From: Gabonibacter massiliensis
GTDB taxonomy: Bacteria; Bacteroidota; Bacteroidia; Bacteroidales; Marinifilaceae
Reading direction: 5' to 3'
Length of the DNA: 64,000 bases
Assembly: GCA_001487125.1 (NCBI GenBank)
Contig: LN913013.1
Span: forward strand, 1,240,001-1,304,000
The notes under the pieces were generated by a model, which saw only the letters and a program-made list of their open reading frames with translations, ran no database searches and was not told the DNA's origin. How positions within the stretch are numbered: position 1 is the stretch's first letter; each line of letters begins with the position of its first letter. Positions 1-9,768 of the stretch are shown piece by piece. A program made the position numbers and the translations under genes.

Positions 1-2630
1 CTGATCTTTTTAATCTTATTCCGGTTATGTTGCATCGTCACAGAAAGTGCCCAATTCCAATTTTTATTTCTCAATACTTCAACCCTGGCTTGTACTTCGA
101 TACCGGTATTGGCTATTTTTCCCAAATTCTCCTTCGCCGTGATGGTTCCTACGGAAGGCGCTTTCGCCACATCCAACAACAGATCGTCCGTCAGTTTATA
201 ATAGTAATCCACGCTCATATCCAATCGACGTGAAAAAAACACAACATCTAATCCGGCATTGTAGGTTAACGTCCGTTCCCATTTCAAATCGGGATTACCG
301 ATCGCCATCGGTACCGCTCCAATACCTTCGCCATAATCCAATTGCGAATCGTACTTATAAGTCGTCATCGCCTGGTAAGGAGAGAACGAAGCATTACCGG
401 TATATCCGATACTTCCCCGCAATTTCAAGCGTTCCGCCCGCAAAGACTGCATAAACTTTTCCTTATGAATGTTCCATCCCGCTCCCACGCTCCAGAAAGG
501 AGCGTAACGTTGTTCCGAGCCGAATTTCGAATTTCCTTCATAACGAATGGAAGCATCTAAAAAATAACGGTCGTCATAAATCATATTGGCATTCATAAAA
601 ACACCCATCGTACGGGAAATATCCTGAGATCCCGACGGCGCTTCCCCCTCCGGGTATTTGGTAGCAAAAGCAGGATGTGCCAATTTGTCTGAAAAAATTC
701 CTATGCCCCTGTACCCGTTCGAATTACTTTCGGTGGATTGAATGGTTCCCCCTGCCAATAAACTCAGTAAAGTACCAGGACCAAACATCTTATTGTACGA
801 TAACATCAACCTTCCGGAATAATCCATAGATTTGGTATTGGAAATCTCAATCGAGCCAGACTCCGAAGCCGATTTGCCTTTAAACCGATTTGACAACGGG
901 GAGACAAATACCTCCGTATCGTTTTTACTCTTATTCAACGATAACTGACCTTCTATTCGAAAATCCTTCAGTAATTCTATCTTTATATCCAACACATTAT
1001 TCAGATAAAACTGTTCACCTTTATTATAGCTTCCCAAAGAAACCTCGTGAAGAGGTATCGGTGCATTAGGATCAATATAGGATAAATCCAGATTTATCGA
1101 ACCATCCGGCAAATAGGCCCGGTCATAAGGATTCAAAGCCGTCCACTGACTAAATGAACCGTAAGGGGACTCCACGTTATTAACCGAAGTAATCGTCATG
1201 ATATTAGACACGTATACCTTATCCTGCTTGTTATAAGATAATTTAAAACCGAAAGAATAGCGATCCCTCTTGGACTCTTTCATAACGCCCTGATCGCTAC
1301 CGTAACGGGCGGTCATACTATATCTTACATATTCGTTTCCCCCGGCAATACTAATATTATGATTCTGCGTAAAGGCATTACGTAAAGGCTTGGATTTCCA
1401 ATCCGTATTTACTCCCTCTTTCACCCGCTGGAATTTCTCGTTGTACAATTCGTCCAATTTATATTGTTCCTTTTCCGTATCGATGTATAAACGAGCCCGC
1501 CGTTCGTATTCCAATTTTTCCGCGGCATTCAACAAATGATAATCACTTAAATCCGGGATAGAAGCGCGAAATGTCCCGCTATAAGAAACTCTCATCTTTC
1601 CTTCCTTCAACGGTTTCGTGGTAATCACGACTACTCCTTTCGATGCCTTCGCACCATACAGGGCAGAAGCAGAAGCATCTTTCAACACGGTAACATTCTC
1701 CACATCATTGATATCCATATCGAACACGTAATCCAAATTTACCTCCGCCCCGTCCACGATAAAGGTCGGAACATTGGATGAGCCTTCGAAACTACTCCTT
1801 CCGCGAATCAAAATCTCCGGACGGGTATTGGGATCCGATCCCCGTTCATTGTTCGCCACGACCTGCATTCCCGGAACAAAAGCCGCCAAACTGGTCAACA
1901 AATTTTTGGAACCGGCACTCATCAACTGTTCCCTGCTGATACTGGTAGCGGAACCCGTATAACTATTCTTCGACTTATTACCGAAACCGGTAACAACCAC
2001 TTCATGCAACTCATCGACCTCCGGCACCATGGTAACCACCATATCGGTAACAAGTGTATCTTTTATAAGACGTTCCTGGGTTTTCATGCCGATAAAAGAG
2101 AATACGACCGTTACACTGTCTTTTTTCAAAAAGTTCAAGTTGAATTTACCAGCCGGATCCGTGGCCGTTCCGATCGTCGTTCCTTTCAAGAATACGGTAA
2201 CTCCAACCATCGGTTCTCCCTTGTCGTCTTTTACCGTACCGGATATTCGCCAACGCTTTGCTTTTTCTTCAGGTTTCGGTGAAATAACGATGATGTTATC
2301 CACTATACTATAAGTAAGCGAGGTGCTCCTTAATACCCGGTCCAAAATCTCCGTCACTGTCGCCTCCTTCGCCGAGACGGAAACTTTCCAGCGCATCACC
2401 TCGTCATCGTTATAAAAGAATTCGTAATCGGTTTTTTCACCCAGCTCTTTTAATACGGTAAGCAAACTAATCGATTTCTTTTCCATAGAAACCCGTGTTT
2501 CTTGGGCCAAACTGCGTGCAGAAGCAGAAAGCATCGTAAACAGCAACAGAAACATACAAAGTTTCATGATCGTACAGATTTTTCTCAGGGCAGTCCCATC
2601 ACTACCCCTTACGTTTGACTTTTTTTTCAT
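1..2630 (-). CDS. SusC/RagA-type TonB-dependent outer membrane receptor, 3' end cut by window edge
   Basis: Outer-membrane receptor that imports a ligand, probably with a SusD partner beyond the left edge. About 876 codons are visible. Reading down the minus strand there is a signal peptide, an STN (secretin/TonB N-terminal) domain with the FecR-contacting fold, a carboxypeptidase-regulatory-like beta-sandwich, and then the plug with the usual 'LKDASASALYGAKAS' type signature near 1620-1700. The STN domain implies signalling to the FecR protein encoded immediately upstream (2709-3872). The start is placed at the ATG at 2630, preceded by AAAGG; an internal ATG at 2567 begins a more conventional signal peptide and is possible. 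No stop occurs in the window, so the C-terminal barrel is missing. The family is clear; the ligand is unknown. Confidence 0.93.
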   Translation of the reverse strand, partial: MKKKSNVRGSDGTALRKICTIMKLCMFLLLFTMLSASARSLAQETRVSMEKKSISLLTVLKELGEKTDYEFFYNDDEVMRWKVSVSAKEATVTEILDRVLRSTSLTYSIVDNIIVISPKPEEKAKRWRISGTVKDDKGEPMVGVTVFLKGTTIGTATDPAGKFNLNFLKKDSVTVVFSFIGMKTQERLIKDTLVTDMVVTMVPEVDELHEVVVTGFGNKSKNSYTGSATSISREQLMSAGSKNLLTSLAAFVPGMQVVANNERGSDPNTRPEILIRGRSSFEGSSNVPTFIVDGAEVNLDYVFDMDINDVENVTVLKDASASALYGAKASKGVVVITTKPLKEGKMRVSYSGTFRASIPDLSDYHLLNAAEKLEYERRARLYIDTEKEQYKLDELYNEKFQRVKEGVNTDWKSKPLRNAFTQNHNISIAGGNEYVRYSMTARYGSDQGVMKESKRDRYSFGFKLSYNKQDKVYVSNIMTITSVNNVESPYGSFSQWTALNPYDRAYLPDGSINLDLSYIDPNAPIPLHEVSLGSYNKGEQFYLNNVLDIKIELLKDFRIEGQLSLNKSKNDTEVFVSPLSNRFKGKSASESGSIEISNTKSMDYSGRLMLSYNKMFGPGTLLSLLAGGTIQSTESNSNGYRGIGIFSDKLAHPAFATKYPEGEAPSGSQDISRTMGVFMNANMIYDDRYFLDASIRYEGNSKFGSEQRYAPFWSVGAGWNIHKEKFMQSLRAERLKLRGSIGYTGNASFSPYQAMTTYKYDSQLDYGEGIGAVPMAIGNPDLKWERTLTYNAGLDVVFFSRRLDMSVDYYYKLTDDLLLDVAKAPSVGTITAKENLGKIANTGIEVQARVEVLRNKNWNWALSVTMQHNRNKIKKI

Positions 2631-2678
2631 ACCTTTGTAAGGTTAAATTGTTTATACTACATCAATTTTTCAATCCAC

Positions 2679-2705
2679 ACAGGAGGTGTTCGCTGCACTT
2701 CCTGT
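2679..2705 (-). other. Intercistronic hairpin between fecR and susC (locus A, left)
   Basis: An inverted repeat of 10 pairs (arms 2679-2688 and 2696-2705, one G-U wobble, 7-nt loop) starts three nucleotides after the fecR stop codon on the minus strand. No T-run follows in the sense direction, so it does not look like an intrinsic terminator. Hairpins at the same relative place occur in the other two fecR-susC junctions of the window. A role in mRNA processing or in setting the FecR:SusC ratio is inference. Confidence 0.7.
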
Positions 2706-2708
2706 ATT

Positions 2709-3872
2709 TTATCGTACAATAATGGTCTTATCTTTTACGGAGAAACGAATACTTGTCGTCATCTCCATCATTTTCAACACCCGGTGGATCTCTTCGTATT
2801 TCGGGATACTACCCGTGAATCGCTTTTGCTTCATCTCCGGATTGGTAAAAAAGAAACTGACGTCATACCAGCGCGATAACTTGCGGATAACCGCTTCCAT
2901 ATCTTCGCTCTCGAACGAGAAACGCTCCCGCATCCAGGAGGTATATAATTTCGTGTTTACCTTCCGTACCTCTGCCTTTTCTTTCCGTATCAAAACCTGC
3001 TCTCCCGGTTTCAGTACGATCTTTTCAGTACTTCCCGGTAAAGAGACTTCGACCCTCCCCTCCACCAACGTGGTATTGCTTTCCTCCTCGTCCGAATAAG
3101 TCGTAACATTGAAAGAGGTTCCCAATACGCGTATATTCATTTTATCCGTTTCCACGATAAAAGGCCTTTCCTTATTTTCCGTCACCTTAAAGTAAGCCTC
3201 TCCCGTTACCTTTACTTTCCGTTCCTTACCCGTGAAATGAACAGGATAGGTAAATTGGGTTTCACTATTCAACCATATCCGCGTACTATCGTCCAAAGTT
3301 ATTTTGTACTCCCCTCCCCGCGGAATACGCAAAGTATGCATCTCCGGTATATTCGATTTTTCAGACAAAGCATATTGCAGCTCACCCTTTTCATCCACCC
3401 GGATTTGTTCACCGCTTCCCGTCAACAAAGCAGTGTCTCTCATTCCTTTTAAAACGACCTCCCGTCCATCGCCCAATATCAAAACAGCCTGAGTCTCCCC
3501 GGGAACGATAGCCATGACCTCTGCATTCCGTTTAACACTCTCCTTTTTCGAAGGATAGTAAAGTAAACCTATGCCTACCGCCAACAAAACCGCAACAGAT
3601 GCGGCACTGATCTTCCAAATGACGCCCCTTCTGCTTCTTTTCCTCTCTTGCTCCAGATTCTTTTCAAACTGTTTCCATCGGCCTTCCGTATCAAACGAAG
3701 CGTATTGTCCGATCTCCTCTTTCACTCGCTCTTTATCGCATAATTCAGCAAATAAACGTTTATGACTTTCATGCTTATCCATCCATTCCTGCAACTCCAT
3801 CCTCTCTTCTTCTGAAATAACCTCCCGCAGGTAAGCAACAATCAACTCGTATATCTCTTTTTCTTTTTTCAT
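2709..3872 (-). CDS. FecR-family anti-sigma factor
   Basis: Inner-membrane anti-sigma factor of 387 residues that relays receptor occupancy to an ECF sigma factor. An N-terminal cytoplasmic region (1-85) is followed by a single membrane segment (about 86-106), then the periplasmic FecR domain (about 180-280, with the 'PRGGEYKITLDDSTRIWLNS' core) and a C-terminal STN-like domain ending in 'KTIIVR'. It lies just upstream of the SusC gene on the same strand and is divergent from the ECF sigma gene at 4157-4714, so that sigma factor is the likely partner. A second FecR gene lies on the other side of the same sigma gene, which is unusual. Start ATG at 3872. Confident in family. Confidence 0.93.
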   Translation of the reverse strand: MKKEKEIYELIVAYLREVISEEERMELQEWMDKHESHKRLFAELCDKERVKEEIGQYASFDTEGRWKQFEKNLEQERKRSRRGVIWKISAASVAVLLAVGIGLLYYPSKKESVKRNAEVMAIVPGETQAVLILGDGREVVLKGMRDTALLTGSGEQIRVDEKGELQYALSEKSNIPEMHTLRIPRGGEYKITLDDSTRIWLNSETQFTYPVHFTGKERKVKVTGEAYFKVTENKERPFIVETDKMNIRVLGTSFNVTTYSDEEESNTTLVEGRVEVSLPGSTEKIVLKPGEQVLIRKEKAEVRKVNTKLYTSWMRERFSFESEDMEAVIRKLSRWYDVSFFFTNPEMKQKRFTGSIPKYEEIHRVLKMMEMTTSIRFSVKDKTIIVR

Positions 3873-4076
3873 TTCTTTGCATCTTTATACACCACAAACA
3901 CACTTCTTCCGCAAATGGGTGACAACCCCATTAAAAAAAATGAGAACGGTTCTTAAAAATCGAGGTAATCCGAAAAAAACGTTTCCCGGAAGCGTAAAAA
4001 CAGAACGAACTATATTAACACAACAATATTTCATTATATTTCAATACGAAAATAAACACCTTCTATTCTATTTCAA

Positions 4077-4107
4077 TTTGGTATCAATGGAAAAATATGT
4101 ATTTTTG
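4077..4107 (+). promoter_or_regulatory. Bacteroidota primary-sigma promoter for the ECF sigma gene
   Basis: TTTG at 4077-4080, a 19-nt spacer, then TATTTTTG at 4100-4107, an exact fit to the Bacteroidota -33/-7 consensus TTTG-N19-TAnnTTTG. Transcription would begin near 4113. This rules out the upstream in-frame ATG at 4097, which lies inside the -7 box, and supports the sigma gene starting at 4157. Confidence 0.8.
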
Positions 4108-4156
4108 TTCACGAATGGAAAGGCGACATTCGTTTATAGATAGTGAACAAGAATAC

Positions 4157-4714
4157 ATGACTATTATTCCTGAAAACAGATTGACTTCCTTCAGAGAGGG
4201 ACACGAAGAGACATTTCGCTATTACTACGAGATGTACTACGACTCCCTGTGCATGTTCGGTACGCGTATGTTAAAAGAAGAAGAGGTCGCTATCGATATT
4301 GTCCAGGATGTTTTTGTCAATCTGTGGAAAGCCAAAGAAACCATCGAATCCGGATTGCATTTAAAAATGTTTATCTATCAATCCATGCGTCATCGTTGCC
4401 TCAATTATATCCGCATCAAAAAATTAGAAGAAAATTATCAGAACGAATATAAACTGCTGGCCTCCGAAGAAGGGTTTGCCGATATGGTAGTGGAAGAGGA
4501 GGTATACCGTATCGTGATGAAAGAGATCGACGAATTACCGGGAGAACAGCGTAAAGTTATACTGATGCATCTCGAAGGAAAAAACAACATCGAGATGGCG
4601 GAGATCATGCATGTTTCCGTGAACACGGTGAGAACCCACAAAGCACGGGCCCGACAAGCCTTAAAAGCAAAACTGAACGATTTTTTCATCGTTTCCGTCA
4701 TTTTGGGATTTTAA
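4157..4714 (+). CDS. ECF-type RNA polymerase sigma factor (sigma-70 family)
   Basis: Regulatory sigma factor of 185 residues that would redirect RNA polymerase to the flanking fecR-susC operons. Region 2 ('AIDIVQDVFVNLW') and region 4 with its helix-turn-helix ('GKNNIEMAEIMHVSVNTVRTH') are both present. The reading frame is open back to an ATG at 4097, but that codon overlaps the promoter -7 element, so the ATG at 4157 is chosen; an ATG at 4115 would be almost leaderless. It is flanked by two FecR genes, one divergent (2709-3872) and one 116 nt downstream (4831-5997), so one sigma factor may serve two receptors. Which FecR binds it cannot be told from sequence. Confidence 0.92.
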   Translation: MTIIPENRLTSFREGHEETFRYYYEMYYDSLCMFGTRMLKEEEVAIDIVQDVFVNLWKAKETIESGLHLKMFIYQSMRHRCLNYIRIKKLEENYQNEYKLLASEEGFADMVVEEEVYRIVMKEIDELPGEQRKVILMHLEGKNNIEMAEIMHVSVNTVRTHKARARQALKAKLNDFFIVSVILGF

Positions 4715-4830
4715 TTACCCGTACGCCTATAGAAAAAAATTTCAAAAAAAATCATATTCTCTGTCGTCCTCCCGGGCGACTTCTTTGTATTTAATATGAT
4801 GCCCCAATAGGGTCGTTACCATACGAAGAG

Positions 4831-5997
4831 ATGAAAAACGATTTAAACGAGACCATAGAGGAAAGAATCCGACTGATAAAACATTACTTGGACGGGACAT
4901 TAACTCCGGAAGAAGAAAAAGCACTCCGTTGCTGGATTGAGGAGTCTCCTGCCCATAGCGAGTTACTCTACCGGATACAAGACAAATCATCATTGCAAAA
5001 AAGGTTTCATTTTCGGAAAAAAGAGAACAAAGAGAAGAGTTGGAATACTATCCGGAAAAGGATTTATCAAAAACCAAAACGCAAAATAGTTTTAACGCGA
5101 TATGCCGCCATTCTGCTTATTGGCGTCTGTTTAGGGATCGGCTATAAGTTCATCATGGAACCGCAAACCAAAGATACAACGATTACCCGGGAAACGGTTA
5201 TTCCCCCAAAAGGCGGATATAAAGCATTTCTGAAATTAGCCAATGGCGAACACTATGTATTAGACGGTCAAACCGAAATAAATACCCGATTAGACGGTGC
5301 GATTATTCAATCGGAAGAACAAGGAATCGTAACCGTTACAAAGGACTCCGGCAGCACGGAAAGAGAAGCGCAAAACAACCAAATCATCGTACCGAAAGGA
5401 GGCGAATATAAACTGATCCTCGCAGACGGTACCCGGGTATGGATGAATTCACTTTCAGAATTGGAGTTCCCTTCACGATTCACCGGAAAAGAACGCCGGA
5501 TCAAATTGAACGGGGAAGCCTATTTCGAGGTCGTGAAAGACAAGGAAAAACCTTTTATCGTGGAAATGGGCGACAACGAGATTAAGGTATTAGGAACAAG
5601 CTTCAATATCAACAATTACGACGGAAGCTTCGTGACCACGTTAGTGACGGGTAAGGTTGAAATAGTTATTAAAAAACAGGGATACTTGCTTCATCCTTCC
5701 ATGCAGCTCCGGGAAGAAAACGGAAAGGTTACGTTATCCGAAGTAGATACAAAAGAATTCGTAGCCTGGAAGGATGGATGGTTTGTATTCAATAAACAAC
5801 GCCTGGAAGAAGTATTGGACATCTTGTCCCGATGGTATGATGTCGAAATTAATTATAAAACTCCTGAAGTAAAAGATTTACATTTTACCGGGACTATACG
5901 TCGCCATAGTGATATCAACGAAATGTTGAATTTTTTGGAAAAAACGGGTGCGATAAAATTTACCATGCAGGGAAGAACCGTGGTAATCTCGAAATAA
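4831..5997 (+). CDS. FecR-family anti-sigma factor
   Basis: Single-pass inner-membrane regulator of 388 residues. The cytoplasmic N-terminus (1-87) carries the anti-sigma part with 'TLTPEEEKALRCWIEE'; the membrane segment is about 88-107; the periplasmic FecR domain spans about 190-290 ('PKGGEYKLILADGTRVWMNS'), and a C-terminal STN-like domain ends at 388. It lies downstream of the ECF sigma gene and upstream of the SusC gene at 6079, the classic sigma/FecR/SusC order for signal-coupled uptake. It is clearly diverged from the left-hand FecR, so the two probably read different receptors. Confidence 0.93.
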   Translation: MKNDLNETIEERIRLIKHYLDGTLTPEEEKALRCWIEESPAHSELLYRIQDKSSLQKRFHFRKKENKEKSWNTIRKRIYQKPKRKIVLTRYAAILLIGVCLGIGYKFIMEPQTKDTTITRETVIPPKGGYKAFLKLANGEHYVLDGQTEINTRLDGAIIQSEEQGIVTVTKDSGSTEREAQNNQIIVPKGGEYKLILADGTRVWMNSLSELEFPSRFTGKERRIKLNGEAYFEVVKDKEKPFIVEMGDNEIKVLGTSFNINNYDGSFVTTLVTGKVEIVIKKQGYLLHPSMQLREENGKVTLSEVDTKEFVAWKDGWFVFNKQRLEEVLDILSRWYDVEINYKTPEVKDLHFTGTIRRHSDINEMLNFLEKTGAIKFTMQGRTVVISK

Positions 5998-6005
5998 TGA
6001 CAAAA

Positions 6006-6037
6006 AAGCTGTTGAAAATTAGGCCTTTCAACAGCTT
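6006..6037 (+). other. Intercistronic hairpin between fecR and susC (locus A, right)
   Basis: A perfect 12-bp inverted repeat (arms 6006-6017 and 6026-6037, 8-nt loop) lies nine nucleotides after the fecR stop and 42 nt before the susC start. An A-run, not a T-run, follows on the plus strand, so sense termination is unlikely. It matches the placement seen in the other two fecR-susC junctions; the function is not established. Confidence 0.75.
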
Positions 6038-6078
6038 AAAAAACAACAATGTGTTTAATTTTTTAGCAAAACAAATCT

Positions 6079-9000
6079 ATGAAGAAAAATCGACAAATGC
6101 GATTTTTAAAGAATCGTATTTTAAAAAAAACGATGGACATAATGAAATTAACATCTATTCTATTATTTGTTAATTTTATGCCATTATCCGCTGCCCTGTA
6201 TTCCCAAAATACCAAAATCTCGCTTCAGGTAAAAGAGAGTTCACTGGAAAAAGTATTTAAACTAATCGAGCAGCAGTCCGATTACCTGTTTGTCTATAAT
6301 CACGAACAAGTAGAAAACAATAAACGGATTACGGTTGATATCAAAGATATGGAGATCACACAAGTATTGGATATTTGTTTGAAAGGTACGGGTCTATATT
6401 ACGAATTGATGGACAATACGGTGGTTATTCGCAAACGTCAGCAGGAGGAGAAAAAGAACGTTTCGATACAAGGCAAAGTCACGGATAGAGATTCGATTCC
6501 CTTACCCGGGGTAACGGTAAGATTGAAAGGGACAACCATAGGAACGGCTACAGACACGAAAGGAGAATTCAAACTATTGATTCCCAATGACACGTCAAAA
6601 ATAGTACTATTGTTTACATTTATCGGGATGAAGTCCGTAGAAAAAGTGGCGAAAGAGGGAAAACCGCTTCATGTGATCCTGGAGGAGGAAACCGCCACAT
6701 TAGACGAAGTTGTGTCTTACGGTTATTACAAAGTAGACAAACGTCATTTAACCAGCTCCGTAACTTCTTTGAAAGCAGAAGACATTGCCGTGGCAGGCAT
6801 CAACACCGTAGACCAAATGCTGGAAGGTCATGTGCCGGGGATGATTTTTATACGTAATTCGGGACAAGTGGGAACAACACCCAAGGTAAAGATCAGGGGA
6901 ACAACCACGATCTTAGGATCTACGGCTCCATTGTGGGTATTGGACGGAGTCATCCTAACCGATCCGGTTAATGTCGATCCGGCTTCCGTCAATGATTTGG
7001 ATTTCGTGAATTTGCTGGGAAATGCCATTTCCGGATTAAACCCGGACGACGTAGACCAGATCGACGTCCTGAAAGACGCGTCGGCAACTGCCATTTACGG
7101 CCCCAAAGCTTCCAACGGCGTCATCGTCATTACCACGAAAAAAGGTAAGGTCGGCGAACCGTCCATATCTTATTCCGTGTCCGGGACCTACCGGATTCGT
7201 CCCCGTTACACCGACCGCTCGGTAAACGTGATGAACTCTCAAGAACGCATCGCTTATTCCCGGGAGTTGATAGACGCCCAGTTAGCCATCCCGGATTTGA
7301 AAAGTTGGGTCGGGTATGAATCCGCTTATTATGATTATTGTAATAAGGTGATCACCCACGATGAATTCATCAATTCGGTCCGTGCCATGGAAACAGCAAA
7401 CACGGACTGGTTGGGCACATTGATGCGAGACACATACTCCCAGAACCACACGTTGAGTCTGTCCGGAGGTACGAACAACATACGTTATTACGCCTCTTTG
7501 GGATACATGGATGAATCAGGCAACATCCGGGGAGAACAGAATAAACGTTATTCGGGTTTGGTCAACTTAAATGTAGATTACAAGCGTTTCTCCTTGCATT
7601 TTGGTCTAAATGCCAATTTACAGAAAAAAGAGTATACCCCGAAAGATGTCGGGATGACCGACTACGCTTACAACACTTCGCGAAGCGTTTCCCCTTACAA
7701 CAAAGACGGAAGCTTACTGTATTATCAACGGCTGACAAGCGGGACCAACAACAACGAGGAGCACGCGTTCAATATTATCAACGAATACAAAAATTCCTCG
7801 GACGACATCGATACGGATCAAATCGGCCTGAATCTTAATTTAGGGTACAAAGTCCTTCCTTTTTTGAAAGCGGAAGTTGTTTTCGCCTATAACGTGTCGC
7901 ACACGAATGAGCAAATCTATTTCGGCGAGGATACCTGGTATATTTCCAATTTACGGCGGAAAGACAGAGAAACCGGGGAGATATCCAATTTCTCGACTTG
8001 TCCGGTGGGGGGAGAATTACAAATCAGCAACACGAAAAACAACAGTTATAGCCTGCGAGCCTCTCTGAATTTCAACAAAATGTTGGACGAAAACCAACGC
8101 CATCAGCTAACGGCAAATGTCATCGGAGAATTAAGCTCTTCCAAATACACGGGTTTCAATATTACAAGACGAGGTTATCTCCCCGACCGCGGAATGATAT
8201 TCGATGCCATCGATATTGAAGGCAACAAATATCCTGACTATAAAAAATGGTTGATGACCCCCAAGGCACTGGGACGCTTGAGCCACAACCTGACCAACTT
8301 AGTGGGACTCGTGGGAAGCGTAAGTTACTCTTACGAAAACTCATATATTTTGAATGCCAACATGCGAATCGACGCTTCCAACAAATTCGGGGATGCCAGT
8401 AACGACCGGCTGTTACCGATCTGGTCCGTATCCGGTCGCTGGAACATGCATGAAAACATTTTAAGCGACGTGAGTTGGCTGAATATGCTTGCCCTTAAAA
8501 TGTCGTTCGGTTACCAGGGAAACATGTCGGCTCAGGATTCTCCCCGATTAATCATTCAGAGACAAGGAACAAATATATTGTTTAACGAGTATTTTTCTAC
8601 GATCAACAGATACCCCAACCCGAATTTAAAATGGGAAAAAACATCTACATACAATATCGACTTAGAGTTTTCCTTGTTTCAAAATAAGGTACAAGGCTCT
8701 ATCGGTTACTATTACCGTAACACGTCGGATGCCTTCTTAAATAAAAAAGTATCGACCGTAAACGGAATTGAGAATTACACGGTCAACGCGGGGCATTTGA
8801 CCAATCAAGGAGTCGAAGTCACTTTAAATTTAACCCCGGTCAACACGATGGGAACAAACGGCAGTCGCAAAGGTTTCATATGGCGTTTCAACCCCAATTT
8901 AGGTTCGGTGATCAATCAATTAATAGATAAGGTTACCCCCAAAGATAAATTAATAGAGGATGAAATAACCTACTCGAATTATTTAGACGGAAGTGTACAA

Positions 9001-9753
9001 GTTTCCGGACAGCCACTAAACACGTTTTATTCCTATAAATTCAAGGGATTGGATCCCCGTAACGGTGCTCCCCTTTTTTACGGTGCGGATCGATTCGTAA
9101 CCCGTGAAGGTGAAAAAATCGACATGAAAGAGGTTTACGCGGGCATGGATAAAGAAGAGGTTTACATGACCGTGATGGAACGTTCCGGCTGTCGCGAACC
9201 TTTTTTACAGGGGGGAGTTTCCAACTATCTCGGCTGGAGAAATTTAGGTCTCTCCTTCAATTTAGCTTACAGCTTCGGTTCCAAAATCCGGCTATTCAGA
9301 ATGTATCCTTCAGACGGTAGTATCGTAGGACCGGAAAGAAATCTTCGTAAAGAGCTCACGAAACGTTGGCAACGTTCCGAAGATGAATCACACACGAATA
9401 TTCCGGGGATATTACCTCATTCCGAATGGTCCAAAACACTCGATCCGTGGTGGAGTAACGAACCCTACAAATTCGCCCGCAACATCTGGGATATGTACGA
9501 CAATTCAAATACACGGGTCGTATCCGGAAATTATGTAAGACTGCAAAGTGCTTCATTGCGCTATGTCATACCGGATCAATTCTGTAAAAAACTATATCTC
9601 AAATCAGCCTATGTCAGCATAAGCGGGACTGATTTATTCACGATATGCAGCCGCAAATTAAAAGGACAGGATCCCTCGCAATCCGGAACGTCGGACTTGA
9701 TTAACATGTCCGTAAGACCCACTTATTCATTACAATTAAATGTTACATTTTAA
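6079..9753 (+). CDS. SusC/RagA-type TonB-dependent outer membrane receptor with STN domain
   Basis: Full-length outer-membrane importer of 1224 residues. Signal peptide with the long N-terminal extension usual in this family (about 1-43), STN domain (about 47-118), carboxypeptidase-regulatory-like domain (about 128-208, 'PLPGVTVRLKGTTIGTATD'), plug (about 220-340, with 'PDDVDQIDVLKDASATAIYG'), then a 22-strand-type barrel ending in 'YSLQLNVTF', the terminal aromatic expected for outer-membrane insertion. It forms a transcription unit with the SusD gene 15 nt downstream and with a thioredoxin and a metalloprotease, which suggests import of peptides or protein breakdown products rather than glycans, since no glycosidase is nearby. 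Substrate assignment is inference. Confidence 0.95.
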   Translation: MKKNRQMRFLKNRILKKTMDIMKLTSILLFVNFMPLSAALYSQNTKISLQVKESSLEKVFKLIEQQSDYLFVYNHEQVENNKRITVDIKDMEITQVLDICLKGTGLYYELMDNTVVIRKRQQEEKKNVSIQGKVTDRDSIPLPGVTVRLKGTTIGTATDTKGEFKLLIPNDTSKIVLLFTFIGMKSVEKVAKEGKPLHVILEEETATLDEVVSYGYYKVDKRHLTSSVTSLKAEDIAVAGINTVDQMLEGHVPGMIFIRNSGQVGTTPKVKIRGTTTILGSTAPLWVLDGVILTDPVNVDPASVNDLDFVNLLGNAISGLNPDDVDQIDVLKDASATAIYGPKASNGVIVITTKKGKVGEPSISYSVSGTYRIRPRYTDRSVNVMNSQERIAYSRELIDAQLAIPDLKSWVGYESAYYDYCNKVITHDEFINSVRAMETANTDWLGTLMRDTYSQNHTLSLSGGTNNIRYYASLGYMDESGNIRGEQNKRYSGLVNLNVDYKRFSLHFGLNANLQKKEYTPKDVGMTDYAYNTSRSVSPYNKDGSLLYYQRLTSGTNNNEEHAFNIINEYKNSSDDIDTDQIGLNLNLGYKVLPFLKAEVVFAYNVSHTNEQIYFGEDTWYISNLRRKDRETGEISNFSTCPVGGELQISNTKNNSYSLRASLNFNKMLDENQRHQLTANVIGELSSSKYTGFNITRRGYLPDRGMIFDAIDIEGNKYPDYKKWLMTPKALGRLSHNLTNLVGLVGSVSYSYENSYILNANMRIDASNKFGDASNDRLLPIWSVSGRWNMHENILSDVSWLNMLALKMSFGYQGNMSAQDSPRLIIQRQGTNILFNEYFSTINRYPNPNLKWEKTSTYNIDLEFSLFQNKVQGSIGYYYRNTSDAFLNKKVSTVNGIENYTVNAGHLTNQGVEVTLNLTPVNTMGTNGSRKGFIWRFNPNLGSVINQLIDKVTPKDKLIEDEITYSNYLDGSVQVSGQPLNTFYSYKFKGLDPRNGAPLFYGADRFVTREGEKIDMKEVYAGMDKEEVYMTVMERSGCREPFLQGGVSNYLGWRNLGLSFNLAYSFGSKIRLFRMYPSDGSIVGPERNLRKELTKRWQRSEDESHTNIPGILPHSEWSKTLDPWWSNEPYKFARNIWDMYDNSNTRVVSGNYVRLQSASLRYVIPDQFCKKLYLKSAYVSISGTDLFTICSRKLKGQDPSQSGTSDLINMSVRPTYSLQLNVTF

Positions 9754-9768
9754 GTAAGACAAGGTATT

